Below are positions 29,201-40,984 of a stretch of DNA of 64,000 nucleotides, one piece after another (the stretch's first letter is position 1; every line of letters begins with the position of its first letter). The stretch is from assembly GCA_003993805.1 (NCBI GenBank), contig RSEF01000012.1, positions 1,729,832 to 1,793,831 of the forward strand, written 5' to 3'. The position numbers and the translations under genes are program-made. The DNA is from Himantopus leucocephalus (Eukaryota; Chordata; Aves; Charadriiformes; Recurvirostridae). The notes beneath the pieces were generated by a model. It saw nothing but the letters and a program-made list of their open reading frames with translations, made no database searches and was not told the origin of the DNA.

Positions 29201-32067
29201 CTCCTAATTTGCTGCTGCTTTGTATTTTCTCCCTTGTCTCATTTCTTCCTTTCCCTAAAACCCAAAAATAACCTAAAAAAAATTATTTGTTTTTCCTCTT
29301 TTTTTTTTTTTNCTTTTTCCTCCAAATGCATTTTGGGCTTTTCAAAACAACCTGGCCATGATGCCTTACCACTACTGAAAGGGAGAACACTGACCTTTAT
29401 TCATGTGCTCCCAGGTCCTTCTGCTTCGCTTTGAGATTTGTCAGCACAGGAATGACATCAGCAGAACTCATTGGGTAAGATGTTTTGGTCTCTAAGACAC
29501 AGCTGTTTCTGCCTCCAATGCTTTTCCATAGAGCTTGAGGATCCCAGTTTGCAGAGCTGGTTGCTTTACACACTGGTAACATACTGTATTTCTTTACACA
29601 GTGTATTTAAATAACATAATATAAATGGGCTTAGAAAAAGCAACAAGCTTTTAGCAAAAGCTATATGCTGAACTAGACTGCGACCTCATCTGGATTTCAA
29701 GGAAACAGCAAATGGAGATTCATGGAGCAGATCTCTTCTCTGAGAGGTTCAGTTCTGCATTGGGTTTGCAGACAGTTTCCCTCCATCACCATCCAAGAAA
29801 TATTTGTATGCCAAGGTCACTGTCGTGTCAGAAAAGTCTTCTGATCTCTCCCATATCCTGGCACTTCCTCTGTGGTGAAGACTTCCTTCCAAGCCTCCTG
29901 TGTGGCCCTCACAGACTGCTCTATCCCTCTGTTTCTGCTGAACCAGACAGTGTTTCTCTCCATCCCAAGCACTCCTGTGGCACCGCAGCTGTAGAACAAA
30001 CCTATGAATTCCTGCAGCAATTGCACAGCTTGGGTCTAGAATTTTTGCCATAACAAATACACACCAAGTAATAGGTTTGTGGTTGGTTTTTTGTTTGTTT
30101 GGGGTTTTTTTAATCACTCCTAATGAGAGATAACATACCATTAATTGTTTGCAGGACTGACTATCCTTAATGATTCAAAGCTCTCATTTTTTTTTTTTCC
30201 ATGCCTGAAGTGTTCTATCTTCATCTTCTAACTACTGATTCTTACTAATCCTTTGTTTGCTGCTTAAAAGAGCCTCCTGCTGGCAGGATTCAAACTTTCG
30301 TCATTCACCAAATTCCTTTTTTTGATTAATTCCAAGTTTCTTCTTTTGAGACAAACTGATATGCTAAGCAACCACTCCAGTCTTTCAAGACTCCTGGGAA
30401 GACAACCCCTCTCCCTTAGAAAGGATGGAATCTCTGGTCTGACCTTCCAGCCTGAGAAAGTACTGTGGAAAACTAATATGTCTTGAATTAAGTACAGCAG
30501 CTCTCCTGGGCTCTCAGGATTCTTCAGGAGCTGAATCTTAGGGGTGAGGTACTGGAAAGGCAGTCAGAGATTCCCTAAAGTGTCAGATTTCCAGGCCACC
30601 TAGGCTGAAAGAATGTAGGCATTTATAGGTATAGGTAGGTAGAGCCTGAGAAGAGCAAATACAACTGAAAATCCCCCAGGATCTGTGATTGGAGAAGAGG
30701 ACGAGGACTAAACGCTGTACTCACCCACTTGCGGGGCCTCCCTCTTGGCCTTTTCCCAGAAGAAGGTTCTACCTTTATTGAAAACAAAGGGAAAAGAAAA
30801 AAAAAGTATTTTCAGCTCTCATATTTGCCGACCACTGTGACTAATACACTGAACCTGGCCAAGGTGACATCTGTATAAAGTTCTTGTGGGACAAGTAGCA
30901 GAAGAGGCGAAAGCTGGGGATAGAAGACAGTTGAGGAGGAAACACCTGCCAGACTATGCTGGTTGTGATTATTTGGCAATGGTGGAGGAGAAATGCTAGA
31001 AGGAAGCTGCTGAACAGGCAGTGGCAGCACAGGAAAGCTGGGAGGTGAGTTAAGACTAAGACCACAATAACTGATTTGGCCAACAGTGGCAATTAAAGCT
31101 GACCTGAATTAGGGGCAACTTTCACTGTCTATCTTTAAGCTAAGAGAAACCTCCTTACTTGTCCCTCTAGCAATGCTTCAAAGAAAAGGGACAGCCAGCC
31201 TCTCTCTCCCCCATAAAAGAAAATAAGCCATTTACTCTTACCATTTGTCCAGACACAGCAGTCACTTTCTTGCTTCCTTTTGGCCTTCCTCGTGGTTTCT
31301 TCACTGGCAGTGGTCCCACAGCCTCCTCCTGGGATAAAAGGAGAAAATCACTTAAGTGGGATGATCCCTGGAATAACTTACAGCTTCTCATTCTAATGTG
31401 TCTTAGACTGTCTTACACCATAACAGCACCCAGACCACTAACTACATGGTTGTCTCTGCTTTTCCAGCTGCTGACATGCATTAGAAGATGGCCAGCAATA
31501 CTCCCACCCCTTTATCTTTTGGGCTGGGGAAATGAATAAATTCCCAGGCCTCTGACCATAGCGTCTGGAACTGGGAGAGAAAAAGCCTTGGTATTCTTCC
31601 CTCTATCTAACTACTGGTGTAGAAACAGAGCGTGGTGACACCTGAAAGTCTCCAGACTGGAGCAGAGATCTGGCTAGCTCCTGTCATGCCATTTCCTGGC
31701 CTGAACAGTCATGGCCTGCTGCATTAGAGGCACCTCTGAAGCCAGTGGCTAAGATGCCCCAGGGTGCATGTGATACTGCCTTCCTGAATAGCAATAATAT
31801 TTTTCACAGAATGCCTCTGCCTCCCTTGCTCTTTGTTAGCCACTTCCCAGGGCTGCCTGCAAATCCTATCAGGCTAATGCCATAACATCCTCAGGCAGCC
31901 TCTTAGGGTGATGTGCCCTCACCTGGGGCTGCTTTTTTGGTCTTCCCCTCTTTCTCTTCAGTCCCTCGGTCAGTGTAGATGAGCTGGTGTTCACTGGTCT
32001 CTCGTTGCTCATGGTGGCACTTTCCACAGTTTCCAGACGATAATCCAACAGGTTATTTTTCCATGGA
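25932..32067 (-). CDS. HMGA2-like AT-hook protein gene (probable third HMGA paralogue)
   Basis: HMGA proteins are small nuclear architectural factors that bend AT-rich DNA through AT-hooks. Here three minus-strand exons (32012-31923 coding, 31328-31242, 30772-30725) of 30, 29 and 16 codons carry one hook each: KRKRGRPKK, KKPRGRPKGSKK and KRPRGRPRKW. All junctions are phase 0 with GT-AG sites. The one-hook-per-exon plan, the 29-codon second exon and the exon end at RKW copy HMGA2 as I recall it. The fourth exon (26219 down to at most 25932) opens with PQPVVQ, where HMGA2 has PQQVVQ. The start has a full GCCACCATG context. Differences from HMGA2 are an unrelated N-terminus (MSNERPVNTSSS), a span of about 6 kb instead of over 100 kb, and a fourth exon without the acidic tail. 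It is not HMGA1, whose third hook lacks RKW. That it is an undescribed paralogue is inference. Confidence 0.85.
26960..27192 (+). mobile_element. CR1 3'-end fragment
   Basis: The plus strand shows gagcagtggtttgaattaaa, then gtatctccagtgggcccttc and caacctaactatgactcta. This is the CR1 3' untranslated end in sense orientation. The 5' limit is approximate. Confidence 0.7.
27380..27640 (-). mobile_element. CR1 3'-UTR fragment
   Basis: The plus strand begins with a CR1 3'-terminus reverse complement (ttagaataccaggttggagg ggacttcaagg) and continues through tggtccaacctttcttggca and the block around ttggggaatccaccacttcc, all standard CR1 3'-UTR blocks. Confidence 0.85.
30725..30772 (-). CDS. HMGA-like exon with AT-hook 3
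   Basis: Forty-eight bases encode VEPSSGKRPRGRPRKW, ending exactly at TGG before the donor gtgagt. The RPRKW end at a phase-0 junction is diagnostic of HMGA2 exon 3. The acceptor (ttttcaataaag) is serviceable but has a weak polypyrimidine tract. Confidence 0.92.
30773..31241. other. Intron between AT-hook exons 2 and 3
   Basis: The intron is 469 bases with GT-AG ends and no other feature seen. Confidence 0.7.
31242..31328 (-). CDS. HMGA-like exon with AT-hook 2
   Basis: The acceptor ctccttttatcccag and donor ATG|gtaagag bound exactly 87 bases, 29 codons at phase 0. The product begins EEAVGPLPV and carries the hook KKPRGRPKGSKK, nearly identical to the second hook of HMGA1 and HMGA2 (RPRGRPKGSKNK). 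The exon length equals that of HMGA2 exon 2. Confidence 0.94.
31329..31922. other. Intron between AT-hook exons 1 and 2
   Basis: The intron is 594 bases with GT-AG ends and no other feature seen. Confidence 0.7.
31923..32067 (-). CDS. HMGA-like exon with start codon and AT-hook 1
   Basis: The acceptor gttttctttcccag (ending at 32068) precedes 55 bases of leader and the ATG at 32012-32010, in a perfect GCCACCATG context. Thirty codons follow, ending in the hook KRKRGRPKKQPQ, with donor CAG|gtgagg at 31923/31922. The acceptor implies at least one more exon upstream. The leader is also open in the main frame back to the splice site, so an N-terminal extension is formally possible, but the ideal Kozak context argues for 32012. 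Confidence 0.9.
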
Positions 32068-32433
32068 CTGGGAAAGAAAACTTGTCTCCTTTTTTTCCTA
32101 ATTGTGTTACAGATTCTCCTCTATCTGCAAGGCTGAAAGGTGAGAGAGAATCAGGCATGAGAGCTTGCTATTGTTTTTATCAGCTGGAAGAGTCTGGGAC
32201 ACAGCAGACATTCAGAAGCATAACTGTGCTTTATAAGCATTAATGAACCATTATCCTACATGGCCTCTTCCTCAGCTTTCTGAGGCTTTTGGCCAAAGGA
32301 GACGACTGCTCCAGGTGCTAAAGCACATTGGTACCTGCATCTACCTTTCCCCCTTTGTTGGCCAGTTTAATCTGAACTGACAAAGACAATGTCTTCAGCT
32401 CTCTGAACTCCCCTCTTTGTAGGCTTCCTTTAC

Positions 32434-32808
32434 CTGAGGAGGAAGGAGGTGGAAGACAAAGTGGTGGTGGTGAGTTATAAATGCCCCATTCATGGGTAAA
32501 GCTTCATTTGGAGCTCCTGTATCATCAGATACCAAAGCTAATCCTGAGACCCAAATCCACAGCAAAGACAGCCTTATAGCAGGATGCTTGAGAGAGTAAG
32601 TATCAGGGTACAAACTCTTTAAGAGGTGAATTTGGCTCTGGAGCTGCCCCTCAAGAGTTTGTTCATAATCACTGACTGAACAGGCACTGTTTGGAGAGAT
32701 GGCCTGACCCCATTTCAGAGCGCTCACTAGAGACTCACTATTTCCAACAGGACAAAAGAAGTCACCCAGATCCGGGTTTTGGTTAGATCCTGAGCACTGG
32801 TTTGTCTG
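32434..32808 (-). other. Candidate exon upstream of the HMGA-like gene, open for 125 codons
   Basis: Between a usable acceptor (acaaaacttgcag, ending at 32809) and a strong donor (CCTCAG|gtaaag, 32434/32433), the minus strand is open for exactly 125 codons, phase 0 at both ends. The segment LEGQLQSQIHLLKSLYP, then about 45 residues later FVFHLLPP, resembles the first helix and the LPPxYP strand of an RWD domain. Joined to the HMGA-like exon at 32067 the frame would end after four codons (SMEK, stop), so it would not extend the AT-hook protein. It may be a 5' UTR exon, an exon of a separate gene, or chance. The domain reading is by eye only. Confidence 0.35.
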
Positions 32809-32817
32809 CTGCAAGTT

Positions 32818-35800
32818 TTGTATCAGCAGGATTGCCAGTCAGCCTCCTCCCTGTCCCCAAGCTCTACTTAGTGCCTGCTGTGGTTGGAACGAGCCCTGAT
32901 CTGACTTGTTTGCTCTAAGAAATAACCAAGATCATGAGCTGTTGAGGGTACATAGGAAACCAATGACTTTCCTTGCTTCTGCTTGAGGTTTCTCCTCTGG
33001 TGGTGTTTGCCAGAGAAGGTGGCAATCTGACTGTGAGCCTTTACACCCTCACATCCCGAAGCAGGAAGAGGAGGGAGGAGGGAAGAGACCTTGACCAGAA
33101 ACTCAGCTGGCACCTGAATCCCAGGCACATTAAGACAGATGAAGGTCATTGGTCTTGCTTGCGTGTGAGGTAAACCCTAGCCAAGGATCTGAGTTCAGCT
33201 CTCAGTTTGCTGATCTGCTTGAAAAAGGCACTTGGAGCCTCCCCAGACCTTGGCCATCTTCTCTTCCTTGCACAGGAGGGCAGGCTCAAGAAGATGCAAG
33301 GGGTTGAGGGGACTGAGCCTGGCTGGACACAGGCCAGCAGTGCTGCCTGAATCCTCTTTTGTCAGTAATTCTTACCACAAAATATATAGCTGAGAATAGT
33401 GCAGCTGGGAAAACATCATCATTGTTTGCTTAGGAAAGCAGAAGTATATAGATGAACAATGTATTTCTACCTTCTGTGCAGGTCATTGCCGCCTTCTCAT
33501 CTAGATGTTGCAGATTTAATCTGCCTTGCCTATAGAAGCTCTTCTACCTCCACCTGAGAAATGTTTTTTGCAGCTCTTTGCTCTACCTCTTTTGCTTCTC
33601 CTTTCTCACTTGTTAAATGAAAGGTAACGACAGCATGCTTAAACAGCTCTGTCCCATCAGCCTTGAGTGCTGCTGGGTCCCTAAGTCCCTCTGGCAGGCT
33701 CTACCTGAGGCAATAAAGGCAGCATTGCAAGGAAGAGCACAGCTGCACCATGTAGAAGAGTGACTGTTTTCTTCAAAATAATGCTGGAGGGCAGAAGTTG
33801 GGTTCAGTTCCAGCTCATACATAAGCAACCCTACCTAGTGAACTCCTGGATGTCCCTCTGTGCACGCTGTTGGGACCCAGCTCACAGGTGCTGCTACACA
33901 CCCGGCTTTTCTATCAAAATCTCTGATCAGAGGGCAATGGAAAGACCACAGCTCAGGTCTCTGAGATCAGGCTGCATCTGAAGGGGAGACAGGAAAAAAA
34001 AAAGTTTCTTTGTACTTGCAAGGCATGCACAGTTGCCACCAAGTTCCTGAGAGACAAGCATGAAACACTTTTGCAGCGAAGAGCTGTGCTTTTAGAAACT
34101 GTTACCAGAGCTTTGTAGATTGATCAGATGTCAAGTTCCAAAGATGAGAGGGCCTTAACTGAAGATGACAACGAATATTGTACCCTCTGGTCCAGCTACC
34201 GTTTCCTGCATCTGCATTTACTGGTTAGAAATGGGGCTCAAACGGCCTTGTGCTGGTCTCAGCATCTGGGGCCAGCTGAGGCAGGAGGGAGTCACAGAGG
34301 TACACAGCCCCTGCACTGCCCTAAGAGCAGAGAAGCCTTAGTGCCTCTTCCCAAAGGCAGGTCTAAGCCAGCCCTGGCTCATGCCGCACACATCTGCTGC
34401 TGGATCAGCCCAGAGTGCTGCAACGGTGGCCTGAAGCTTCCTGAGCCTGAGTGTCCCCTCAGCGGCCTGTCGAAAGGGAACAGACATCTCCACAGGAATG
34501 GAGAAGTGTGAAAGTGCTGTCCGAGCCAGGTTCCCAAGAAGACATTAAGGCTGCTTTGACAACACTGCTTCTACCCATGGATGACAGTAATTTGAAAGCA
34601 CTGGTTCAGTGCCTCTTGGAATTCAGGTCTTAATGCTAATACACAGAAAAGAGTTATGGAGGAAATACAAACACATCCTTTCCAAGTATCATATGTGCAT
34701 GTTTTTCCTTGGCAATGCTGAAGTGTAAGGAACAGGATGAATGATGGGGTATGGCAGGTATTATCAAAGATAACAACACATGTAGTTATATCCAGGGGAG
34801 GCTGTGCTGATAGGAGGGCTGAGTTAAGTATTTGCATTTTATTTTTCAGTCTCAGATTGCACTATCTACTTGGTCACCTCAGGCTGGACATGCAGAATGT
34901 GAAAATGTCACTGGCAGATGTAGCAAGAAAACTTCCAGCCTTCACTCCACTTTCTAACAAAACGTACTCAGTCATGACTTACACTGAAGCCATTGTTCTT
35001 ATTGACACAACCTCTCTCATGAGTTCACTGTAACTGAAACCTGCATTAAATCCAAATTTTACATTCAAGTGGGAGCAACTACAGTGTACAGAATTCATTT
35101 TTCCCCAGATGCAAAGAAAGTCAGTTCTTGTGCAATGATTGTTTTCCAAATCTTCCTAGACTGATACACTTTACAACGTCTTTCACATATCTGGCAAGCT
35201 TTCTACAGACAGGACTGAAGACAAACATACAGAAACTGCCAGGAGATAGCAGTGTCTTTGTACATCTCACTTCCACCTTCCCATCATCCACCAAAGGCAC
35301 ATGCTTCTTGAAGCTTGGTGTGAAAAGAAAAAAAAAAAAAACACACAAGCAAAGCTATACAAGCATCAGCCCTTAGGGCTGATAGAGCTTAGGGCTTATA
35401 GAGCTTAGGGCTTATAGAGCTTTACATGACTCAGTGCAAGACGCATTCAAAGCAAAAGCACCCACTGCAATTCTACTTCCAATTTCTCAACAACAGCTTT
35501 GCATTTATATATACAAAACCCCAAATCAATATTGACTCCCATTGTATACCAAAAACCAAGTATGCTTTCCAGGATCACTGCGCTCCCTGATGGGAGTGGA
35601 GCCAGCAGGACTGAATTCCAGTCTTATACACTGTCCACAAGGGCACAAGATCTAAAAAACTTATCCCAAATCCTTGTGGGCCTTAGAACACCTTTATGTC
35701 AGCCATACACACACTTTGCAAGTGATGCGGATATGTAAATACATATTTTTGGCAGTATTCAGACCTCTGTGTTGCAGAGACACCACCTAAAACAAAGCAC

Positions 35801-36980
35801 CTCATGTCCCAAAAGCATTCCCAGGCACGTGGCAGAGGACAAAGGATTCTCATGGCCTAACGCTTTGCACCTGATTTAGGTGCTAACTTGTAGAAAGCCA
35901 GTTTTTCTACCACACCAAATTCTCAGAAAAGAAAAGCTCCTCCTGGGGGCAATGTAGTTGCAGTCTAACACAGGGTACTGAATAGTGTTCTCGAGGGACT
36001 TTTTCCTCTCCACAGACTACAGAGGACACCTTGGGGATGAGCCTGCTGACTTGGGCAAGTAAATTAAATGGCAGAACCCCTTCCTGTTTGTTTCCTCGGG
36101 GAGGTTAAATTTTAGGCTACGTCATTGGGAGAAATACAATATAACACAGGGATGCTTAAGACATCGTACTGAAACCCCCAAACTGTGTGCATGATTCACA
36201 GCAAACGCTGCCAGAAAATGACTGTCTAGCTGCAGTGCCCACATACAAAATACAAAGCTCACAAAGCCTTTTTCAAAGCATAATAGGAGTGTGATTATAA
36301 GAGACCCTTCATTATAGCCTTAACTCTGCTGCTGTCTCTATAATAATAGGAAAAAATATCCACAAAGCACAACTCCCACTTAGTAGCAGTGCCATTGTTC
36401 TGCTGTCACGTGTGACAAAGTAAACCCAGGGTAACTTCACTGACGTGAACGTGGTCACTCTTCAGTCCCTCTAGTAAAAGAGGGAGGGAAAATTTGGCCC
36501 AAGCCCTGCATCAAGCAGAGGAGGATAAAAGACTTTGTTAGTCAAGACATCTAAAGAAGGGGACTAAGAAGGCCAGGCAGAGAGAAACCTTTCATTCCAA
36601 TAACTGTAGCAATAACAATCTGCACTCACATTATGAGAAATTACTTTCACCTTCCGAGAAATCAAACGCTCACGTCTTTTCAGATCTCACAGCAGATCAA
36701 GAAATACCACAGCTTGTCCCAGTTCCCCGTGGACTGTTCTACCAGAAAAGCAAGATAGCCAAGCGCTGGGTATCTCCCCTGGGAAAGAGCAGTGGTAGTA
36801 ACACTCTGGCAAATGAACCCTTTCTGCCAGATTTTTCTGTGAAATGGGGAACCTATGGGCTACTAAATCAAGCTTGTGGCAACAGCACGTAACTGCCACA
36901 GTCTAATAAATCACATCTCAAAAATAACCTCTCTAGGTGATTTCCCTACCTACTTTGAGTGGCTAAGTCTAAGCCTTCTT
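32818..36980. other. Noncoding region, no gene recognised
   Basis: No recognisable exon or clear repeat was seen apart from the 16-bp tandem repeat at 35373. Frames at 34128-34511 plus and similar have no family features. Confidence 0.45.
35373..35420. repeat. Three tandem copies of a 16-bp unit
   Basis: The unit ttagggcttatagagc occurs at 35373-35388 (one substitution), 35389-35404 and 35405-35420 (identical). Confidence 0.9.
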
Positions 36981-36989
36981 TGATCTCAT

Positions 36990-37275
36990 GTTTAAAAGTC
37001 TCCTCGTTCCTTGCCTGTTGTTTTTTCAATGAGCAATTTACTGTAATTTGTTCTTGCATCACCAGAGTCTTTCAGCAGCAACATTTGTCTCTCCTCCTTT
37101 TTTAAACCCACTCTACCAGATATACACATTAATCTGATCTCCCCCATCTTGCCCAACTGAACAAGCCAGTGCCTTCCAGTTTCTTGGAATATGACCATAT
37201 CTCCTGATCATTTTGGTTGTCATTTATACCCTTTCCAATCTGAGCTCAACACTTCTGAATATGACATGGATTCTT
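36990..37275 (-). mobile_element. Old CR1/L3-like 3'-UTR fragment
   Basis: The plus strand carries tctcctgatcattttggttg, then tcatttataccctttccaat, the reverse complement of the conserved 3'-UTR block of L3-like CR1 elements. It is strongly diverged and the boundaries are approximate. Confidence 0.6.
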
Positions 37276-37881
37276 ACTCTCAAAACTATTTTCAGTGAGG
37301 ACAGCTTGACTAACTTAACCTCTCACTTACCTGAGATGCACGGGCTAAGCAACAGTTCAGTGGGAAAAATTCAGTTCCTGTGTATCATAAATAGCATGAG
37401 CTTCCAAACTGATTCAACCAGCAAGCTATTCCACCACCTCCAGCATATCCTGACTGATAAAATATCTAGTTCACAAGACAGAAGCTATTTAAGCTTACAG
37501 AGGATAAAAAAATACAGGAACTGTACAGGCTTTCATGCTTCACATCAGCGCTAGGGACCACCTCAAGGCCTGAATGGGAACTTCTGTTGCTGTATCTACA
37601 GTTACATTTCCGACTTTGTTATAGACTTCTCTGCGTAACCCTAATGAAAGTGCCTTCATGTGTTTCAGTTCCCCATTCACAAAATGGTGCGTAGTTCCCT
37701 GACTGCTGAGCTATGCTGGTGATGGGGCTGAGGGGAAGGAACCCAAGTGAGGCAGGAAGAGGCCATCCTGTCTGTGCCTGTTCTTCTGAGACAGCCAGCA
37801 AGGTAGGCAGGTGCTACTAGCTGGGATAGGAACTTATGGACTAAAGATGTACCTACTAGGAAACAGACAGGGCCAGAAGCC

Positions 37882-37895
37882 TTTTTTTTTTTCCT

Positions 37896-37928
<33 letters not shown>

Positions 37929-37942
37929 NTTTTTTTTTTTTT
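37882..37942. repeat. Poly-T tract with an unresolved base
   Basis: About 60 bases are almost entirely T with two short interruptions (ccttc near 37893, n at 37929). The length is probably not reliably assembled. Confidence 0.9.
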
Positions 37943-38499
37943 ACATTAGAGACATGCACAGCTACATCAGAAAAGGGTTGTTGATTACTGAGTTTCAAGC
38001 AATGATGCAAACACACACAGTCTCTGTTGCCTATTTCCCAGATCCTGAGCACTCAGCTTCAGCACAACGTCAATACGCTGAAAGAGCACTCTCTTGAACG
38101 AACCTACGCTTGATGCAATGCCTGCCAACTTATTTCTCTCTCTGTCCAGATACCTGAGCCAGTTACCACTCTGAGAGTCACCTTGCTCATTCAAATCCAT
38201 GCCGCAACTAATCATAGAAATACCACTGTGGCTCTGCTGTAGCTANAGACAAGTGAGGCTTCGCACTTGCTGGTGGAAAAAGTCAGGCCAAGCGTGGAGT
38301 CCTAGCTGCACTGAGGTCCTATCCATTTCTGTATGTGCAGGACTTTCCCGGAAGGTTGCCACGTACTTCTTCAGCGAAGGGCTCAACCTCAATCCTACCT
38401 CAGCGCCATCAGCTTCCAAGCCCTGCCAAAGCCTCAGGTCTCTTATGGCCAGAGCCGGCAAAGCAAGGAGGAAGTTAACCATCCCAGGGAAGATGTGGA

Positions 38500-38690
38500 A
38501 AAGCACTGCTGGATACCAAGACAAGAGAGAAAGAGAGATCTGGAATCTGTTCCTGACTCTTATCTTGGGCAAGTCATGTAATCTTTCTGTGCTTCACATT
38601 TTCTGTCTGTAAGATTATGGAATAACACTGGAAGTATTAACACTCACCCTCAACCTGAGGTGGAAGGACTGAGGATTAAGTCATTCCTAT
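38500..38690 (+). repeat. MIR SINE
   Basis: The plus strand has cttgggcaagtcatgtaatc, then tttctgtgcttcac, then a ctgtaagattatggaataa block, in the order of the MIR core and 3' part. Confidence 0.75.
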
Positions 38691-40984
38691 TTGTAGAGTA
38701 CCACTAAGAACCCCCAGCAGAAGAGAACAGAGCAAGGCATTATTAGCAGCCTGCACCAGCAGCCTCCCCCATGTCAATGTGTTCAAGAGCACAAAGGAGA
38801 GGCTATTGCGACTGAAGAAATACAGCCCAGGATAAGCCACATCCTGCTCAGCAGCAAAACACACCCTCACCCTCTTCCCCCAGGAAGCCAAAGGCTCGTG
38901 GGACCAACGCAGCCCAAAGCTGTACGCTGGAGTTCCCTTGCCCTGGGAACCTGGCGCAGAGCAGCACTGGAGTGTGAGTTAGGGTTCCCCAGAGCTGCGG
39001 TACGTTGCTGAACTGCACAGCACTTCTCACCCACTCCCAAACCAGAGCAGGTAGGGGACACAGGGCCCAGCTCAATGTCTCTATCCAAGGAATTCACGTA
39101 CCAATCTCAGGACCTCAAGTCTTGAGGCCACCGCCTGAGGTCACAGACACCCTTCCAGCACTTCTCCCAAAAGTATCAAGCCAGATCAGTGACACTTAAT
39201 GCCCCTGTGCAGACTGTAGAATCCCTAGCATTACACATTAAGAGCCTGTTAAAATTCTCCCTTAGGGAATTTGCCCAAAGACCCAAATGTTTTCTAAAAG
39301 ACTCTTTCTTCTCTTAAAGTCTCTGTCTGGACACTTTCACCAACACGCAAGCTCCCCAAGCAGTGCACAGTTAAATCAGCAGAGAAAAACAACACTATTT
39401 ACAGGGAAATAAAAGGATAAGGAGAAATCTGTGGTTACTGAAACAAAATTGAAAATCACAGTCATCTCTTATTTCAGATAACATCAAGTCTTGCTCCTCT
39501 GCAGAATTACTATCTTGTTCAGCCCAACTCCTGACCCCTGCAAAACACTGTCCACTTGCGCAAAACCAGGAAATGGCCCTCTGCATTTCCTGGTGAGGAC
39601 AGGCGTTTTGGCACCTCGCGCAGCGACATACGAGGCAGCAAGTTTTGTGCCTTAACCTATTTCCAAACAGTCTTTCTCAATTACCGAGACGCAATTTATT
39701 AATCCCTGTGCCTTAATAAGCCCCAGCACCTTGCAGATGAGCTCTGCACACGCATTTTAAATTCAGGCTCGCTAATGTGGTAAGAAATGAACAAGATTAC
39801 CTGTTGAGAAGTTGGGCAGCACCACTTGACCCGAACCCAGCAGACCTAGCAATGAAGGCAGGAGAGAAAGACAGAGGTAACCAGCAGCTGACGCCCCTTC
39901 TGCACTGGAGAGAAGCAGCTAACCGAAGTCTCTGCACACATTCATTTCAGGAGCCTTACAATGAGCTGAACGCTATTTATTGCGCTCCCAGTTAGTGATA
40001 TGGAAAGCAGCGTGAGCACTGCCAGCGATCTCCTTCTGATGGCAGTCCTGAGTAGTGACAGTAAGTGAAACTGAGTTCACTTCAACCCGCCTGGAATCTC
40101 ACACTAAACTGGCAACAACCAAAAATAAGAAAAATCCCCAGTCAGACCACTTACACCAGGCAGCCTGTACCACTGCCCTGCTTACTAAGAATAAGGCCAG
40201 TTTCTGAATGTGAAATGAATGATCTGAATAAAGGGGACAGATAATTTCACAGACGTCCCTCTTCACAAATGCTAGAAAGAATCACGTTGACCCTGTTTCA
40301 TGAAACAAAACAAAACAAAACAAACCCCAAATGGGTAGCCCCAGGAAGGTTTGTGATGACAAAGTGGCTATTAATCTGAGTGCAAAATGTGCTCAGGGCA
40401 TACTATAAGCCACAAATAAAAATGGGAAGCTGACTTCAGTTGAGCATAAACATATTTAGAAAGGAGATGTTGCATGGCTGTAAGTTAGGTATTCTAGACT
40501 AATTATGTGAACAACCATTAGAGCTGGCAAAAGTCCCCAGAAGTATTTTACAAAGGAAAATGCAGACTCTTCATATGACTGACTTGGTATATTTAAGACA
40601 TGTTTATTGGGGTTTTGGGCACATCACCATTAGCAAAACCCAAGAATTAAAGTATCTCAATCTCTACCTGTATAAAACCCATTACAGTATCTTAGAGACA
40701 TAGTCTGAGATTCTTCTTTATGTCAAGTAGTAAATTGCTTACAGTGACAGTACAACTGAATAGACTGAAGACTAATTTATTTTTTTTTCTCAGAGCTGTC
40801 CATATAAAAGATTTGCAATCACTTGAGTTCCTCAGAAATTTCTGAAAATATCAGTAAGGCACCTAAATCACTTACTGTGGTCTTGAAAATACCAATCTCA
40901 ACCTTATTAATATGGGAATGATGATCTCCTGCTTAAAGATGTACATAAGGGCTCTGGAAATGCGTCCAGTTCTTGGGGCTACCA

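Larger units (their letters stand above)
26220..30724. other. Intron of the HMGA-like gene
   Basis: This 4.5-kb intron holds two CR1 tails (see separate entries), T-rich runs and a short (TA)n at about 29121. No acidic-tail exon on the minus strand was recognised in it. The single n at 29312 interrupts a T run. Confidence 0.55.

Noticed and set aside
30685..30711. Plus-strand codons reading VIGEEDED then stop, beside the third AT-hook exon, resembling an HMGA acidic tail
   Set aside because: It lies on the strand opposite to the AT-hook exons, so it cannot belong to that mRNA.
37655..37700. Possible MIR core (gtttcagttccccattcaca aaatgg)
   Set aside because: Too short and diverged to call with confidence beside the better MIR copies.
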